Below are positions 38,137 through 51,500 of a stretch of 64,000 bases of DNA, in pieces. The translations under genes and the position numbers were made by a program. How positions within the stretch are numbered: position 1 is the stretch's first letter; every line of letters starts with the position of its first letter. The notes under the pieces were generated by a model. The model saw nothing but the letters and a program-made list of their open reading frames with translations, did not search any database and was not told where the DNA came from. The stretch is from Aquila chrysaetos chrysaetos (taxonomy: Eukaryota; Chordata; Aves; Accipitriformes; Accipitridae), in contig NC_044027.1 in assembly GCF_900496995.4 (NCBI RefSeq), positions 16,082,743 through 16,146,742 of the forward strand, read 5' to 3'.

Positions 38137-40902
38137 AAAATTTCCCATTGAGGGATTTTTTTGTTGTTTTTAAATTGGACAAGGGTTGAATTTGGGGGGT
38201 TTCCTGGTTGCCACGCAAATGGAAGACTTGTTCATCCCCCCCATGCTTAGAGCGAGGGCTTTTGGTGTCCCGTTTCCAACCTGGCTAACCCAGAAGCCAG
38301 GATGAGCTGGAAGACGTGTGTGTGAGCTTCAGCTGGGCGTTGGATTTACCAAAAGCAGGATGTTTTTTCTTGCTTGGAGGGCTTGCTTTTCAGGTCACTT
38401 GAAATCTTGCAACCCCCAACTTCCAGTCCCCCCAGGTACAAATGAAACTGAGATGGTGGATAAAAAGGGGATGTGGAGGCAGACTGCAGGTTTCCAGCCC
38501 TTCCAGTGCGATGCGGCGGCTTCGTCACTGGCTGCATCTTCTGCTGCAGTTTTTGGGTGGCTGCTGGCCCGGGCCAGCGTGCACGAGTAGTGTCAAGGCA
38601 GCGCAGGACCGTGCTCTTCTGGAGCCTGAACTTCCCCAGGGCGGTCGTGGCTCCCGAGAGAGGGAGGGATGCAGCCAGCAGTGCTGGGAGCTGGTCCCCT
38701 GCGGTCCTTGCGCCCCATAGATCTCTGCCTTGCCTCGCTCGGATGATGCTGTTGATCTTCGCGCAGGGACATCTGTGCAGCGATACTGCATGATAGCAGG
38801 GGCTGAGCGTCCCCAGGGATGGGGACCAAAAGCGGCACTTTTTGCCGGTGGGGACGGGTGAAAACTTGGTAAGCACGGGGCTGCACCGCAGCGGCTGCGG
38901 CAGCGTGCGTGGAAATACAGCCGAGCCCTGCTAGGCTGCGGGGATGTCTCCAGGGAAGGCTTTAGGGGCTGGAGCTTATCCCTCCCAAGACCCGATGGCT
39001 TAGGTGACCTGCAGCCTTGGGAGGACGGTTCTGCCGTCACCTGGCTCAGCTCACATCCAGGATGTAGCCACAGGAGCTAAAAATAGAATTTAAGGAACAA
39101 GCACAAGAAAGTTTCCTTTCTGAAATATCCTGTATATCCAGAGCCACGTTAAGGCACCAACAAGGTTTTTGACACCCTGCATTGGTTGAGAGGTGGCGAG
39201 ATAAATAAAACAACTTTCAAGAAGAATTTTTTTAAAAAACATTTTTTTTTAGCGTGTCTAGTTCAACTCCACGAGCTGCTGGGACAGGCTTTGAAGCGGT
39301 GCCTGCTGCGGTGCCACAACCTGGGTTTTTTTGGATCCCCCTTCCCTTGCCCAGGGGCATTTCTGCTGGGTATTTTGAAGTGAAGCTGCTTTTTCTTTGA
39401 TGGCAAAGACTGGATTTCTTTATGCTTCGGACACAAATCTCCCCCCACATTCCTGAGAGCTGCTGCCTGCTCCTTCCTTGGCTCTGTGTGTATTTTTCCT
39501 GTTTAATATGATTATTTTTTTTTTTTTTAAAAAGGGCAAAACAAAACATATCATTTCCTTGATTTAATGTGAGCCAATTATGGCTCACAGGCTGTTAACT
39601 TCATCACCGCTTCTTCCAAGAAAGACCTTGGTAAAATAAACCACCACGCCGGCGGAGCAGAGCTGGCAGCCGTGCCGATGCACCCGGGACCTGCCGTCGG
39701 GCTCCGCGTGCGACCGGCAAAGCCTCAGCGAGCCACGGCATTTTATCCGCTCCCCCCGCAAAGCTGGAAAAAAACCTAACGGCTCTGTCACACACATGCC
39801 CGCTAAAATATCCAACCACTTGTTGTACATCTGCTGACGGATACCAACTGGAAAGGAGATTAGGGCTCAGACTCCCGCGCTGGGCTGTCTGCCCCTCCTA
39901 ATGAAGAACAGATTGGAGCCCTCGCCGGTGCTCGAGCGCGGCACGCTGCCTCCAGCACCCGGCAAATGGCAAAATCAGGAGGGCTGGGGCGGCCGGCGGA
40001 TACCAGGGCGCAGGCCAGCGTTATTAAACTGCGCCGGCAGCCAGGCATAGCTTGGGCTGGGGCTTGGGTGGATGCTGGGTGGGATGCTGGGGGGTCTGCG
40101 GTGGGATGCTGGGTTCTGCAATGAGCCGGTGGGACCCCGGGTGTTTCGGGGCACCTGACTTGCTGCATGTTTGCAGTAAGGGCTGGCACGGGGTGCTGGG
40201 GATGCTCTGGGGGATGCTGTGCTCCCCCCAAGGGGGCACTTGCCCCTGCACTGTCCTGCCCGTCGCCTCCAAATCACAGTGGCTCACACATCTGGAGGCA
40301 GGACCTGACCCCTCCAACCTGGGCACCGCTGGCCTGGGGGCCTGGAGCCAGATGGTGTCCAGCTACAGTGAAATCCCACATAGTGTGGGTCGCTTTTTGC
40401 GTGGTGTTTCCCAGCCGCTTTGCCTTGGGAAGAAAAACGCTTGTGGCATTTAAAAGCTCCTCGGGTCCGTCCCCGGGAGCAGGGTGTGGGGCCCGTGCTC
40501 TTCCTCGCGCTCGGCCACAGCCGTTTCCCCGGGGTTTTGCATGCTGCCTGCGGCACCCGGACCTGCAGACCGTGTGCGTGTTTGCCAGTGACTGCATCGC
40601 CGTCTCCTGAATTGCTCCGTTCCCTGGCCGGGGTCCAGCACAGGAATGTTAACGTTTTTCTGCAGCTAATTCAGGGCCATGGGCAGACCCGATGCTGCCT
40701 TCTCCCTCCCTCCTCACCGCTGGCGCTTGTTTTATTTTATGTTTCTTTTCAGTGGAGGTTGAATTGAAAATTAAGATGTGCTGGGACCTAACTCCAAATA
40801 AAAATGCCAGCATGTTCCCTGCAGGACCTTTGGTTTAACCTCCGAGGCGGGCAGTGCCATGCCGGTCATGCAGCCCTGCATGCAGTTTGGCCATGGAGAC
40901 AC

Positions 40903-40931
40903 ATCCCCGTCCCCATCCCCATCCCCATCCC
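40903..40931. repeat. (CCCCAT)n microsatellite
   Basis: About four to five copies of a ccccat/ccccgt hexamer. Confidence 0.8.
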
Positions 40932-42699
40932 GGGGCTGGGAGCGAGGGCAGAGGGAAACCCATCTTCTTCCCAACCCATCTCCTTCCCTTTGGCAAAGCA
41001 TTTTCCACCGGTGGTGGGGTGGGGATTGCTCATAAATGATTTGCCTTGCTGGGATTTTGGGGATTACAGCCTGTGGGGTGCCTTCGCCGAGGAAACGATG
41101 CTTTCTCTGGTCCCGTGGGACTTTCATGCTGTGCAGCGTGGGCCGAGAGCCTGCATTGCGCCTGCGGGATAAGGGATGGGGACAAGGCTATGTCCCAGCT
41201 GGGGCTGTGACACTGCGGTGGGCAGGCTGGTGGCCGGCTGCCGTCGATCCCTGGCCGCTGGCAGAGGAGAGTGGGAGAGGAGCAGGATTGCTGCCGTGGC
41301 CTATAAAAAGGCAAAGATGAGCTGGGATTCCCATACAAGGGGGAACGGGAGGCAGCTGCGTCCTCGAAGCAGGAGAATAAGGAGCTTTTTATAAACCCGT
41401 TTTTGCAGGCACCTTTTAACACGTTTATCCTGCCGACAGAAAATCTCGTGGATGAAATTTGGAGTGAAAGCAGAGACCTGAAAACACATTTCTGCTCCAC
41501 TGGTGATCTGTTAACGGGATAATCTTGTTACAGCCACCTGTTAGTCCTGGAGTGAATCTTGAGTATTCCTGGGCAGACATTAATTTATTTTATTGGCATA
41601 ACAGCACTCTGCCCCGTGACCCTGGGGTGTCTCCCAACACCCCAGCCCTTGGTTGCTTTCCCATTCAAGGTCATTGGAAGTGGCACTAAATACTTTCAAT
41701 TGCTCTTAAGCGAAAGGAGCTTTGAGGTTTTTGAAGATCAAGATGCACCAGATGGACCAGGTTTTTATTCAGGGGCCTTTGGGCCAAGCCCTACATGCAT
41801 TAAAAAAAAATCTTTACGCATCTCCACGGCCCTGACTTTCTCTAAGTTTTGTGAAATTCGGTGGCTGGATAGAGGAGAAAAAACCCAAATCTTTTTCCAT
41901 GCCATGGAGGGAGACTGTTATAGCCAGCCTGTGCCCACGCTGGGAACCGTCCGGCCGCTGCCTCAGCTTCTTTCCTTTCCCACCAGCTTTGCTGCCGCTC
42001 CTCTGGTGTTTTTTTTTTCATTGCACTTTTAAACCCCACGTGCCGTGTGTCCCCCCCAGCCCCTGAACTCTCCCTCACCCGCCTGCAGCCGCCGCGGCAG
42101 GTAGGGGCGGCCCCGACCCCTCGCTCCCAAAATTCATTTCCCCTGGGAAAGCCTCCTAAGCTGGTTATACATCCCGCTGCCCCCCGGGTACCTAATGGGT
42201 GAGGCAGACCTTGCAGGAGGATGAGACGGGAAAATTTGGGAGCGAGAAGGAGCAGGGTTTATACGGGAGAGCGATGGGAGGTGCCACCCTTGCTCGGTCC
42301 CTATCTCTTCCCGGCCGTTCCCGGGCTTTTGGGGAGCACTTGCCTGGGTGTCCTGAGCCCCTGGGGCTCTGCCCGTGTCTGGAGGAGCTCATGTGAAACC
42401 CATTAAAAGCATAAGGAAAGGGAGCACGACGGTTGGGAATCATTTTGTTTGGGTTTCTAAAACGTGCGCATGAAAACACTGTGTGGTTTTCTGACAAATT
42501 TGAAACAGCGCTGCTCAATTCGCTCCAGCGCTGCTACTGTTGATCTAGCAGACTGTAAAGCATTTATTGGAGTTGCTTGAGGCGAACTTAAGCATCTGTG
42601 GAATAACAAGTCCAGGAAGTAATTGCATCCACAAGGAAAATATTTTTATGTATAATTCAGTGACCCATTTTATAAACATTGCGGTTCCACCTTGGACTC

Positions 42700-42738
42700 T
42701 TTTTTTTTTCCTTTTTTTTCCTTTTTTTTTTTTTTTTC
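42700..42738. repeat. T-rich tract
   Basis: Runs of 9, 8 and 18 T separated by CC pairs. This could be the poly-A tail of a minus-strand retroposed sequence or simple low-complexity DNA; no retroposed body was recognised next to it. Confidence 0.8.
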
Positions 42739-44548
42739 ATCCGCAGCCTTCCCTATCCAAGCGTCTGAGGTTAGCGAAATATGCAGGGTTGTGTTTGGTG
42801 GCTCCGTGTTTGGTAAGGCATGGCGCTGGGCGGGAGGTGGGGAGGAAAGCCCCGGTGCTGCGGGGGGGGCCGGGGGTCCGGCTCCGGAGGTGGCATCGCG
42901 GTGGGGGGACGCCGACGCTGGGCGCTCCGGAGAAGCAGAGAGACAGCGTGGATTGCTCCCGCCGAGCTTGGCAAGCGTAGAGGAATTGTTTCGGGGCAAG
43001 GGCTTTTCTTTCTTCCTTAGCAAACCAGCTTTATGAGAAGATGAGTCATTTACAGCCTGGGTGGCATCGTGCTCGGTGCAGGGCTGTGGAGCCCGGGGGG
43101 CTCTGTGTCCAGTTTTGGGGGGTTTCGTTTCCATGCGGTATAGATGCACACCCCCCTGCCCTTTCTTGACCCAGGAGCTCCGTTTGCTCTCATGGCACAG
43201 CGCAGGTGGGAGCTGGAAGGAGCTGTCACACAAAGACTTTTTGGAGGGGACTGACCCATCCCAAGCGCGGCAGCCTGGGCATGGCTGGTTTGGGGACCGA
43301 CGTTAGATACAGGCATTTAAATGGGTGATAACTTAAAAAACGTAGATATGCTCTAACAGAACAAAATTATGAAAAGATAAAGCTGCAAACACCGTATTAA
43401 AATTGCACTTAATTTTTGTGGGTTAAATATTGTGGGAGTTTTATAGGTGCGCTGGCACCTTGGCCGGGGTAGAGCTGCCCCTCCTGGGACACAGGGTGGG
43501 ATTGATGGCACGGGAGCTCACTCCCCCTTCTCCTGCTTTGCCCGCCGCAGATTTGTTGGCATCTTTATCCCTTGGGTAGAATAAAACTCTGACCCAACCT
43601 GAACGGCAAAAGGCACGTGGGTGCTGTGCCATGAGACCAGCGGGCATCTCGTGTGTCCCCATCCTCTCTGCGGCACCGCGGGGAAGCGACGGACCCCCCC
43701 CCAGTGCCTCTGCTGCTGGGATGGACCCATCGCCTCCCACCAGGCAGCGAACCCCCGGCTCCTGCCCCGCTGTCTCTCCCTGTGCACAAGGCATGGCTCA
43801 AAAGCCAGGCAGTGCTGAAAATTGGAGGGCAAACCTCAAGTCGGAGGTGCCAGGCGGAGCCTCCTCTGCTTTTCCCATTGCTTCCATCACCCCCCCAAAG
43901 TGTCATGCCCTGCCTGCAGCCGCCCCCCTGCCCGCAGAACTGGCCGATGCCAAGGGCAGCCACAGCCCCGGGGCCGGGCCCCCCTCCAGGAGGGAGAAGA
44001 AAACAAAACAAAACAGGCCTGGGAGTAAATATTATCTGAATATAAAGGAACGCGATGTTTCTTCATATGGGTCTAGAATTTCTGCCTTTTAACAGCTAAC
44101 CTTGACTCAGCCAATATCCACAACATGCAGCCCTGGCCAAAATATGCTGGGCCTTAAAGTACCACAACAGCTGTTTTTCTTGCTAAAATATGACATTAAA
44201 TTTTTTGGACGGCTTGATGCTTCCTTGATGAAAGTGGAATAAGGGGCTATTTTTCCTCTCTCTCTCCCCCCTCCTCCCGTCTTTCCTCCTCCTTCTGTGC
44301 AAGGCGATAAAGCCCGAGCCTTTGCAGACATCCCATGCAGGCAGCCGGCCGATGCGCCCGCGGGGCTGGAGCCCCGGCTGCAACCCGAGAGAGGGGGCTG
44401 CTGCTCGCTGAACCCCCCCTTGTTATTCCTGGATCCCTCCCACGCCCCGGCAGAATCGACGCCAGCAGCAGTTACAGCCCTGACATCTTGTTTTGCCGAT
44501 GGTTTGTAGTATGTTAAAAATGTTCCGCCCTTAAAATGAGGGCACCGA

Positions 44549-44581
44549 TGGGGGTGGGGGGGGGTTGGGGGTGGTGGGGCT
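44549..44581. repeat. G-rich tract, G-quadruplex-like
   Basis: At least four runs of four or more G within about 30 bases on the + strand. Confidence 0.8.
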
Positions 44582-47500
44582 GGTGTGTCCCCTGGTGGGT
44601 TTTGCATTTTGGACCCCCCCGACCTCACAAGAGAGGCAGTTTGGGGCTTTTCAAGAGCTCCAGCTGCAGCCAGTGGTGCGGGGCAGGAGCCCGGCAACCA
44701 CATCTGGCCCCATGAGCTGGTGCTGGTCCCTGTCCCCGAACCGACCTGTATTTGGAGAAATTGCCGGTGGCGTGAGCCGGTGCTGGCCAGGATTCACCCC
44801 TTTTCGCCCCACAACGGCAGTGAGGTCTTGCGCAGGGTTTGCAGCCAGCCGTGCACCAGGGTGGTGCGAACAACGCCGCGGTGGCTTTTGCTTTGGTGAT
44901 GCCAGCTGGGTGTCACCTGGCATGACGAGCGCCTTTCTGGCCAGCGAGTTTGTCCACGGGTGCTTTTGCGGGACGAGCTGCGTTTCTCAGGCTGCGGTGG
45001 GCACTGGGATGGGGATTTGCATCGGGGTCACTGCCCTGGGTCTTAAAACACAGGAATGGCAATGGTGGGAGCAGGGATGTGCGGTGGGATGCGCCCTGGC
45101 CGGTGCCGGCGAGGTGGCTCTGCTCATCGGCACTGCGGCCACCCGCGAGCAGCATCGCCCAGTGGCACCCGGGTGCGGGTCCGGGGCAGCTCTGGGCATG
45201 TTTGTGCACGATGGGTGATGTGGGCAGCATCGGGATGGGGTGTCCGCTCCCCTCGTCCCCATCCCGTTCCCACCTCTGGAAGCACCGCGGTTCCTTGCCT
45301 GGCTCCCCGTGCGCTGTCGAGGACAAAGTCCCTGCCCTCCACGCCTCATTCTCCCCTTCTTTTTCCTTTTTTTAAAAGATCAGCTTGATTTTTAATGGGA
45401 GACAGAAGAATTTTTAAAAGGGGGGAGGTGGGAACCAAACCAGGATGAAGGTTTCATTGCCCAGAGCCTCCAGGGCTCATTGATTTTGATGGGGTCCTGA
45501 CATCTCACGGGCTGATAACCCAGCGAGGTATGGTGTGGGCAGCGGTGGCATCGCCACCCTGGGGCCGGGCTCGGGGGCTCCAACCCTGACTCGAGGTTAC
45601 CTATCACTCCTCTTATTTCCTTAATGACTTCACTGCAGTACCTTATTTATACCTAACACTGTATCTGCCAAGCCGTTGCGCTCGCTGTGCACGTATTTAT
45701 TTATGGAGACCCGCGAGTACCCGTGGTGATGGGGATGCAGCCGAAGGGTGCGTGGGGTGCCAGGCTGGGTCCCCGGCGGTACCCGTGTGTGTGTGTATAA
45801 GGTACGTGTTCCCCTTTCCCCGGCCGGCGAGCATGTGGTTGGAATTAGCGGCGCGGCTGCAGGGGGAGCGGGCAGCTGGGTTTCTCCGGAGCGTTTCAGT
45901 GCTTAATCTCTGAAGAATGCAGAATGTCTGTCTGGACGCCCCGGCCAAGATCAACTCTGCGGCACGGGGAGGCCAATATAAACGTTCATGTTTTGTGTCA
46001 CCGAGATTTCATTAGATGTTTTTTATGTAATTGCATAAGTCGAACTACCGTGATGAAAATGCCACAGCGAACAAATGAGATGAATTGTGAAACCTCTCCT
46101 TCGAGGAGACGCTGGCCTCCTCTGGACCGTGGGGATCCAGCTCCAGCCTCTTCCAAGGCGCTTGTGACCTTTTTGGATAAATAAGAGGCTGTTTGCCCAT
46201 CATCCCCCCCTCCTCCATCCCTCACCCTGACGTCAGGGCGAGCTCAGGCCTCGGCCGGGCAGCAGGTCTCCCCGTGGCCGGCGCTGGGATGCAGAAAGAC
46301 TGGCAGCCCCGTGCTCCGACGGGCTCCCATCCCTCCTCCGAAACCCTGGGGGAGGTGGTGGGGCAGGGGGAGAGGAAGAAAAATCTCTCCTGTTTCTTGG
46401 CCGCCCGATGTCCAAGTGCTTTGCGACATCTGAACGATATCACCACCCTCTCGGTTTCTCACTTTAAACTCCTGGTAGAGGTGGGGAGGGCGACCTGCAG
46501 GGCTCGGCTAGCATTTGCAGCGATGCTGCGCCCCATGCCTATCCTCTGACCCTCTCCGCTAATGACAACAACTTTGTTAACCTGTCCCTTAAAGGCCTGG
46601 CGTGTTTTCCTGATGATACAGATTAATGCCAATTTAATTAGGCCTTAATCAGTGCCTGCTCGGTTCAAACACAGACACGCTCGCCGATGCCGGGCAGCTC
46701 CGTGGGCTGGGGAGCGCCAGGGCAGGATGGTGCCGCTCCTCCCTCGGATGCGAGGGCTCAGCGGGGCGGCATCCCGGCACCCACCGCCTTCCTCGGCTTC
46801 ACGCCCATCCCGGTTCTCCTCGGTGACTCGGCAGCACGGACACCTACGCGGGACGAGAGGCCGGACCCACCGGGACGGCACCCCGGCAGAAAGCCCCTGG
46901 GTTTTGCTCCCAAGGAAGGTTTTCCCGCTGATGCACGGGGATGGGGAAGGCTGCCGGCGGTGCGGGAGCCCCGGGTGCTGCATCCCTGCAGCGGCTTCTG
47001 CGAGACGGGCTGGAACGGTCGCCCTCACCGCAGACACATCTGCTGGGCGGGAGGGCCTGGAATTTGGGATATTGTTTTTCTGGCGGGGAGCGGTGGGTGC
47101 CAAAAGCCTGATAAATTAATCACCTCTGACATGGGTCAGTCCAGCTTCTGGCGTGCGCAGGCTGGGCCCCCCGAGCCGCTGAGCGGAGACGGTGCTGCTG
47201 CAACGCAAAAGTTCATTATACAGCGAGGCTGCCCATGAGAGGAGCGGGTTTTGGCCGGGCTGGGAAGGGGCAGCCGCTGCCGGCGGGGGGCTCGACCACC
47301 GTGCCGCCCCGGGACGGCCGGCTGCAGGAGATGCGGTGGCACGACTCCTGCCGGCTGCCCGTGCCTGGCGATGCCGGGACCCGACAGTGCTCATCGCCTG
47401 TTTTGGAGCGGGGCCTGGCTGGGCTGCTGCACGCCGCTGGCCCTTGGGAAACGGGAATGTATTTAGGATTTGTGCGGCTCCTGGCACAGCAAGGTCCTTG

Positions 47501-48554
47501 GTCAGGGACTGCTGCAGTCCTAGTGCTTAGCGGGCATGCAGAGCCGCCTGGGATGGGGATGTGCAGTGTGCAGGAGACATGCAGCGTACAGTAGATGTGC
47601 AGGACATAGCGGGGGTGCAGATGCTGGAGGTCATGGGCAGCTTATTGTAGTTGCTCGCTCCAGTCCCTGTAGGGAGGTGTTTGCTACTGGGGGCTCGGGG
47701 CTGGATGTCCCACCCTCTGCATGCTGGCTGGGCTGCTGGGGTGATGCTGGTGCAGCCCAGTGCGTGGTCCAAGGTGGGAACCGCGCTTCCCCCCCTCCCA
47801 CGATAAGCGGCATCGTGGACCTGCCGCAGTGGGTCTTTGCTTTTTGGAGATCAAATCGATCCGGTCTCTGCTTGCTGCTCAAGGCCAAGGCAAGGCAGGC
47901 TGAGCTTGCACCTTGCTAGGCTCCTTTTGCTCTTGGGGAGGGGATGGGGCACCCATGGGTCTGTGCCGGGTGGCAGTCCCTGACCCTGGAAGAGTCCCCG
48001 CTGCTCACAGCACTCTCTGGAGAGGAGACGGTGAAGGGCTTCCCTCACCCGCTCCTGGGGTTTCTGCACTGCTGGGAAACCAAGGGGATTTTTCTGTTTT
48101 TAATGATTCCATTTACCATCTGCCTCCTCCCCATTTTATTTACTCTCCTCTCTCGTTTGCTGCTTCCCTTCCCAGTAACCACCAGCATCTCTCCGTCTGC
48201 CAGCAGCAGCATTTGCTTTACCTTCCCCAGTCTTTCTTGGGACCATTTCTGCTCAGGAAAGGAGAAAGAGGGAAGTGGAGTGGGGAGCAAAGCTGGGAGG
48301 AAAGGGTCCCACTGGGGTCTTTGAGAGCGTTACAGCCTGCATTTGTCCTTCTCATTCACCAAGGCGTTTACAGGCACTGCACAGGGCAGGAACATGCTGC
48401 TCTGGGTGGCAGAAGCCATTCAGGGCCGGAGGTGTTAAGACACACGGCATGAGCTGCAATCTACATTTGGGATCTGAGCAGATCTCATCAGGATGATGCA
48501 GAAGCCTCCCTCCATCCTCCTGCCTTCTCAGCTTGCTTGCTCGCCTTCTCTCTT

Positions 48555-48579
48555 CCCCCCCCCCCCCTTTTTTTTTTTT
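48555..48579. repeat. C13-T12 homopolymer pair
   Basis: Thirteen C followed by twelve T. Length is likely unreliable. Confidence 0.85.
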
Positions 48580-51500
48580 ATCCAGACATAATTAATGTAA
48601 ACCAAATGCTTTGTGCACAGCTGCTGGCATCCTGAAACCGTTTTGTGTGTGGTCTTTCCTTTAGCCCGGACAGAGATGGAGCAAAACTCTGAGCATTATC
48701 CCAGACCTGCTTGGGTAGAGAGCAGCATCTATTGCACAAGAGGCACCTTGAGTTTCTGCGTTCCCCTCGTGAGATGAGGTTATGCGATGGCCGGTTGAAC
48801 TGGTTTAAATAAAACCATGGAGCTGCCCAAAAACTTCATCTCCCAAATCCAGCCAAACCCAAGCTCAACTTTTCTTGCTGATTGGAGGAAATTTGCTTAA
48901 CTGAAACCCCAAATGTCTGTCTCATTTTCATGGCTGCCTCTGTGTGTCTTGGTTCCCCCGGGGCTGGATGCTAACGTACCAAAGCTGCTGCGGGAAGGAT
49001 GTCCTCATGCTGCGTCTGGCACCTTTGGACCTGGGGAGCAGTGAGATCTAGTGATTTCTTTCTTTCCAGCCAAAAGGCTAATTATGATCACTGCTATCAC
49101 TCAGTATTGCCACTGGATCTTTAGGGCATGAGGTGTGAGGGAAAGAAAGTATCTGGCCCTACCTGTTACGCTCCCAAAAGCCCAAGCAGCAACGGAGCTT
49201 CTTGCATCCCAAGCAGCTCCCGACTGCCCGCAACCCCTGGACTCCCTGGGCTGAGGGGCTCTACACCTTCTGCAGCCCCACGCTTCGCTACCAGCGCTGC
49301 CCCTGCGGCCACCAGTCCCTCTCAGATGGTGCTTTTCTCCATTGCTCTGATCGCTCCCTTAAAACCCCAGCGTGGCATCTGGGATCATCAGCAAAAAATA
49401 GCAACTTCCATGTCCCTTGTCCTTCTCGCTTGCCGGTAGCACTCCGGGTGTGCTGGGAGAGGTGCAAAGTAGCAAGGGATGCTCGACTTTGAAAAAATCC
49501 TTTTTTTTTGCCAAACACCCCGATGGGGCTGCGGACACGATCGTGCCGCGGTGCGGCGAGGGCAGCTGAGCACCGCCGGTGTGCCGGCTCGTCCCGGGCC
49601 CTGCGGTGAGTCAGTGGCTGAGCATTTTGCAAAAGTTTAAGCTAAATGGGAAGCATCTGACTGCCCTGCTGTGGATGTGCTTTGGATTCCAGGGCAATTA
49701 GGATGCTGCAGATGCCTGGGCGAGAAGGTGGGCTGGGTGGTGTTTCTGGGAGTGACCGCTCTCGTATTTCTGCTCAAAAACTCTCCCCCTGTTGTGGCTG
49801 GGAGCTGGGGGTGATGCCTCTTGAATGCATCCTCCCCATGGAGGCTGAGCAACTGGGGCACATCTTGACGTGGCTCCTTCTGGGGCGGCTCTAAGCAAAG
49901 AGCTGAGCAGAAAACCCATGTGCAATGGAACAGTCAGAGCTTGGGGGCAATATTTGCAATTTACTTTTCCCTTCCTCGAACAAAGGCACTAGTCTGGAGA
50001 GCACACGCATGCATCCACACAATATTTTAGTTTAAAAAAAAAAATGTATATAATCTGACTATCTGTGGAAGACTAGTTTCTGTAGAAGACTTTCAACCAG
50101 CCCATGGTGGGGTGGCTGGAGAGGCTGAGATATTCAGGAGGGGTGATTTCTTCTCTCAGTGCTTGGTTGAGCGATGCTCACAGGAGAGGGGAAGGGTCCT
50201 GACTTGCAGAGAAATGCCCCCCCTGACCCCCCCCATCCTCTCACCCAGCCCCACACCAGGATGCTCCGGGGCTGTGGGACTAGTGAGCGCCAGAAAATGA
50301 ATTGTCTGCACCGAGTGCCCCGCAGCTCCCGGGCGATGACAATTTTAAATGAGTGAGAGGTTGAAAAATAGTGAGTGAGATTTTTTAAAAGGTCACCTTG
50401 GCCAAGGAGGCAAAAATTCTTCCTTGCGCGAATGAGATGCTTTAGGAACTGCCTTAAAATTAATCCAAAACATGAGCCCAGCTCCAAATGAGTGGGACTT
50501 GGCAAGACGGCTGACCACATTATCTTTAAATATAGGCAGGCATCCTGGAGGGTTTCTGGTGGTTTTCCTGGTCACTTCTTATTCCTCTGTCTCCCCGTCC
50601 GCTCCCCACTCCTTGCATAATTCTCTCTATTTTAATGCCTCTTTCCACATTTTGGGTAGTCATTTGTTTATTGGTATGAAGTCTCCCCAAACCAGGCAGC
50701 ATTGCAACACTGCAAGAGCTTTTGTGTTGGGATGTTTTGCTGGCAGCGGCACTTTTCCTCGGGAGGGCATTGCCCGGGCAGCCGGTGGCCTCTGCCCCGA
50801 GGAGGCTGCGGCTCTCAAGGGATGGCAAAGGGTTTTCAAAGGTGCAAACGCCTCTGCCTTGTGGGTTGGGGCTCTGATGGACCCCAATCTGTGCAAAATT
50901 GGGGTGAGACCTTGTGTGCTTCTGACACACTGTGCAGTGACCCGAGCGGGTCCTCACCGGCCAGTGCATCCCCCAAAATTCCTGTGCTGGGGCAGCGGTG
51001 CCCGGTGTGCTGGCAGGCTTGCGGGGACGGGCTCTGTGGTGCTTCCCTGAGCTCTTCAGCTCTCTTTATCCTCTTCCCACCTTAAACAAGAGGCTGGGGG
51101 CATACAGAAAATGAAAGGGACTCGGTTTAGGCTGGGAAGGAGAAGCAAGCCCCTTACCACCAAAGCAGGGAGGCTCAGGACCTTCTCAGGCTTTGAAGCG
51201 GGCTGTTGGACATGTCTGGACATACAAAGACACATCTGTCTTTAATCCTTCCCTCTGTAACTGAGACCAGGACCAGGCAGAGCCATGGCAAACCCTCGCC
51301 GTGTGCTGCAGGTATGTGTGCGTATGGGTTTGAAGGGCCTTGGCAATGCGGCGGTGCTAGACCAGTTAGAGCCACATGTTCTTGCGAATGCAGCTTCCTA
51401 TTGACTTGTTAAACATTTGCTATTTATCAGATTTTGCTTTTAAACTGTCTGTAACAGTCTGGGAGAACTTGTGTCAAAATCCCTTCCAGATGTGAAGGTG

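Noticed and set aside
47555-47640. Loose repetition of tgcag/gcaggacat words as a minisatellite
   Set aside because: Units vary in length and sequence and no stable period could be defined.
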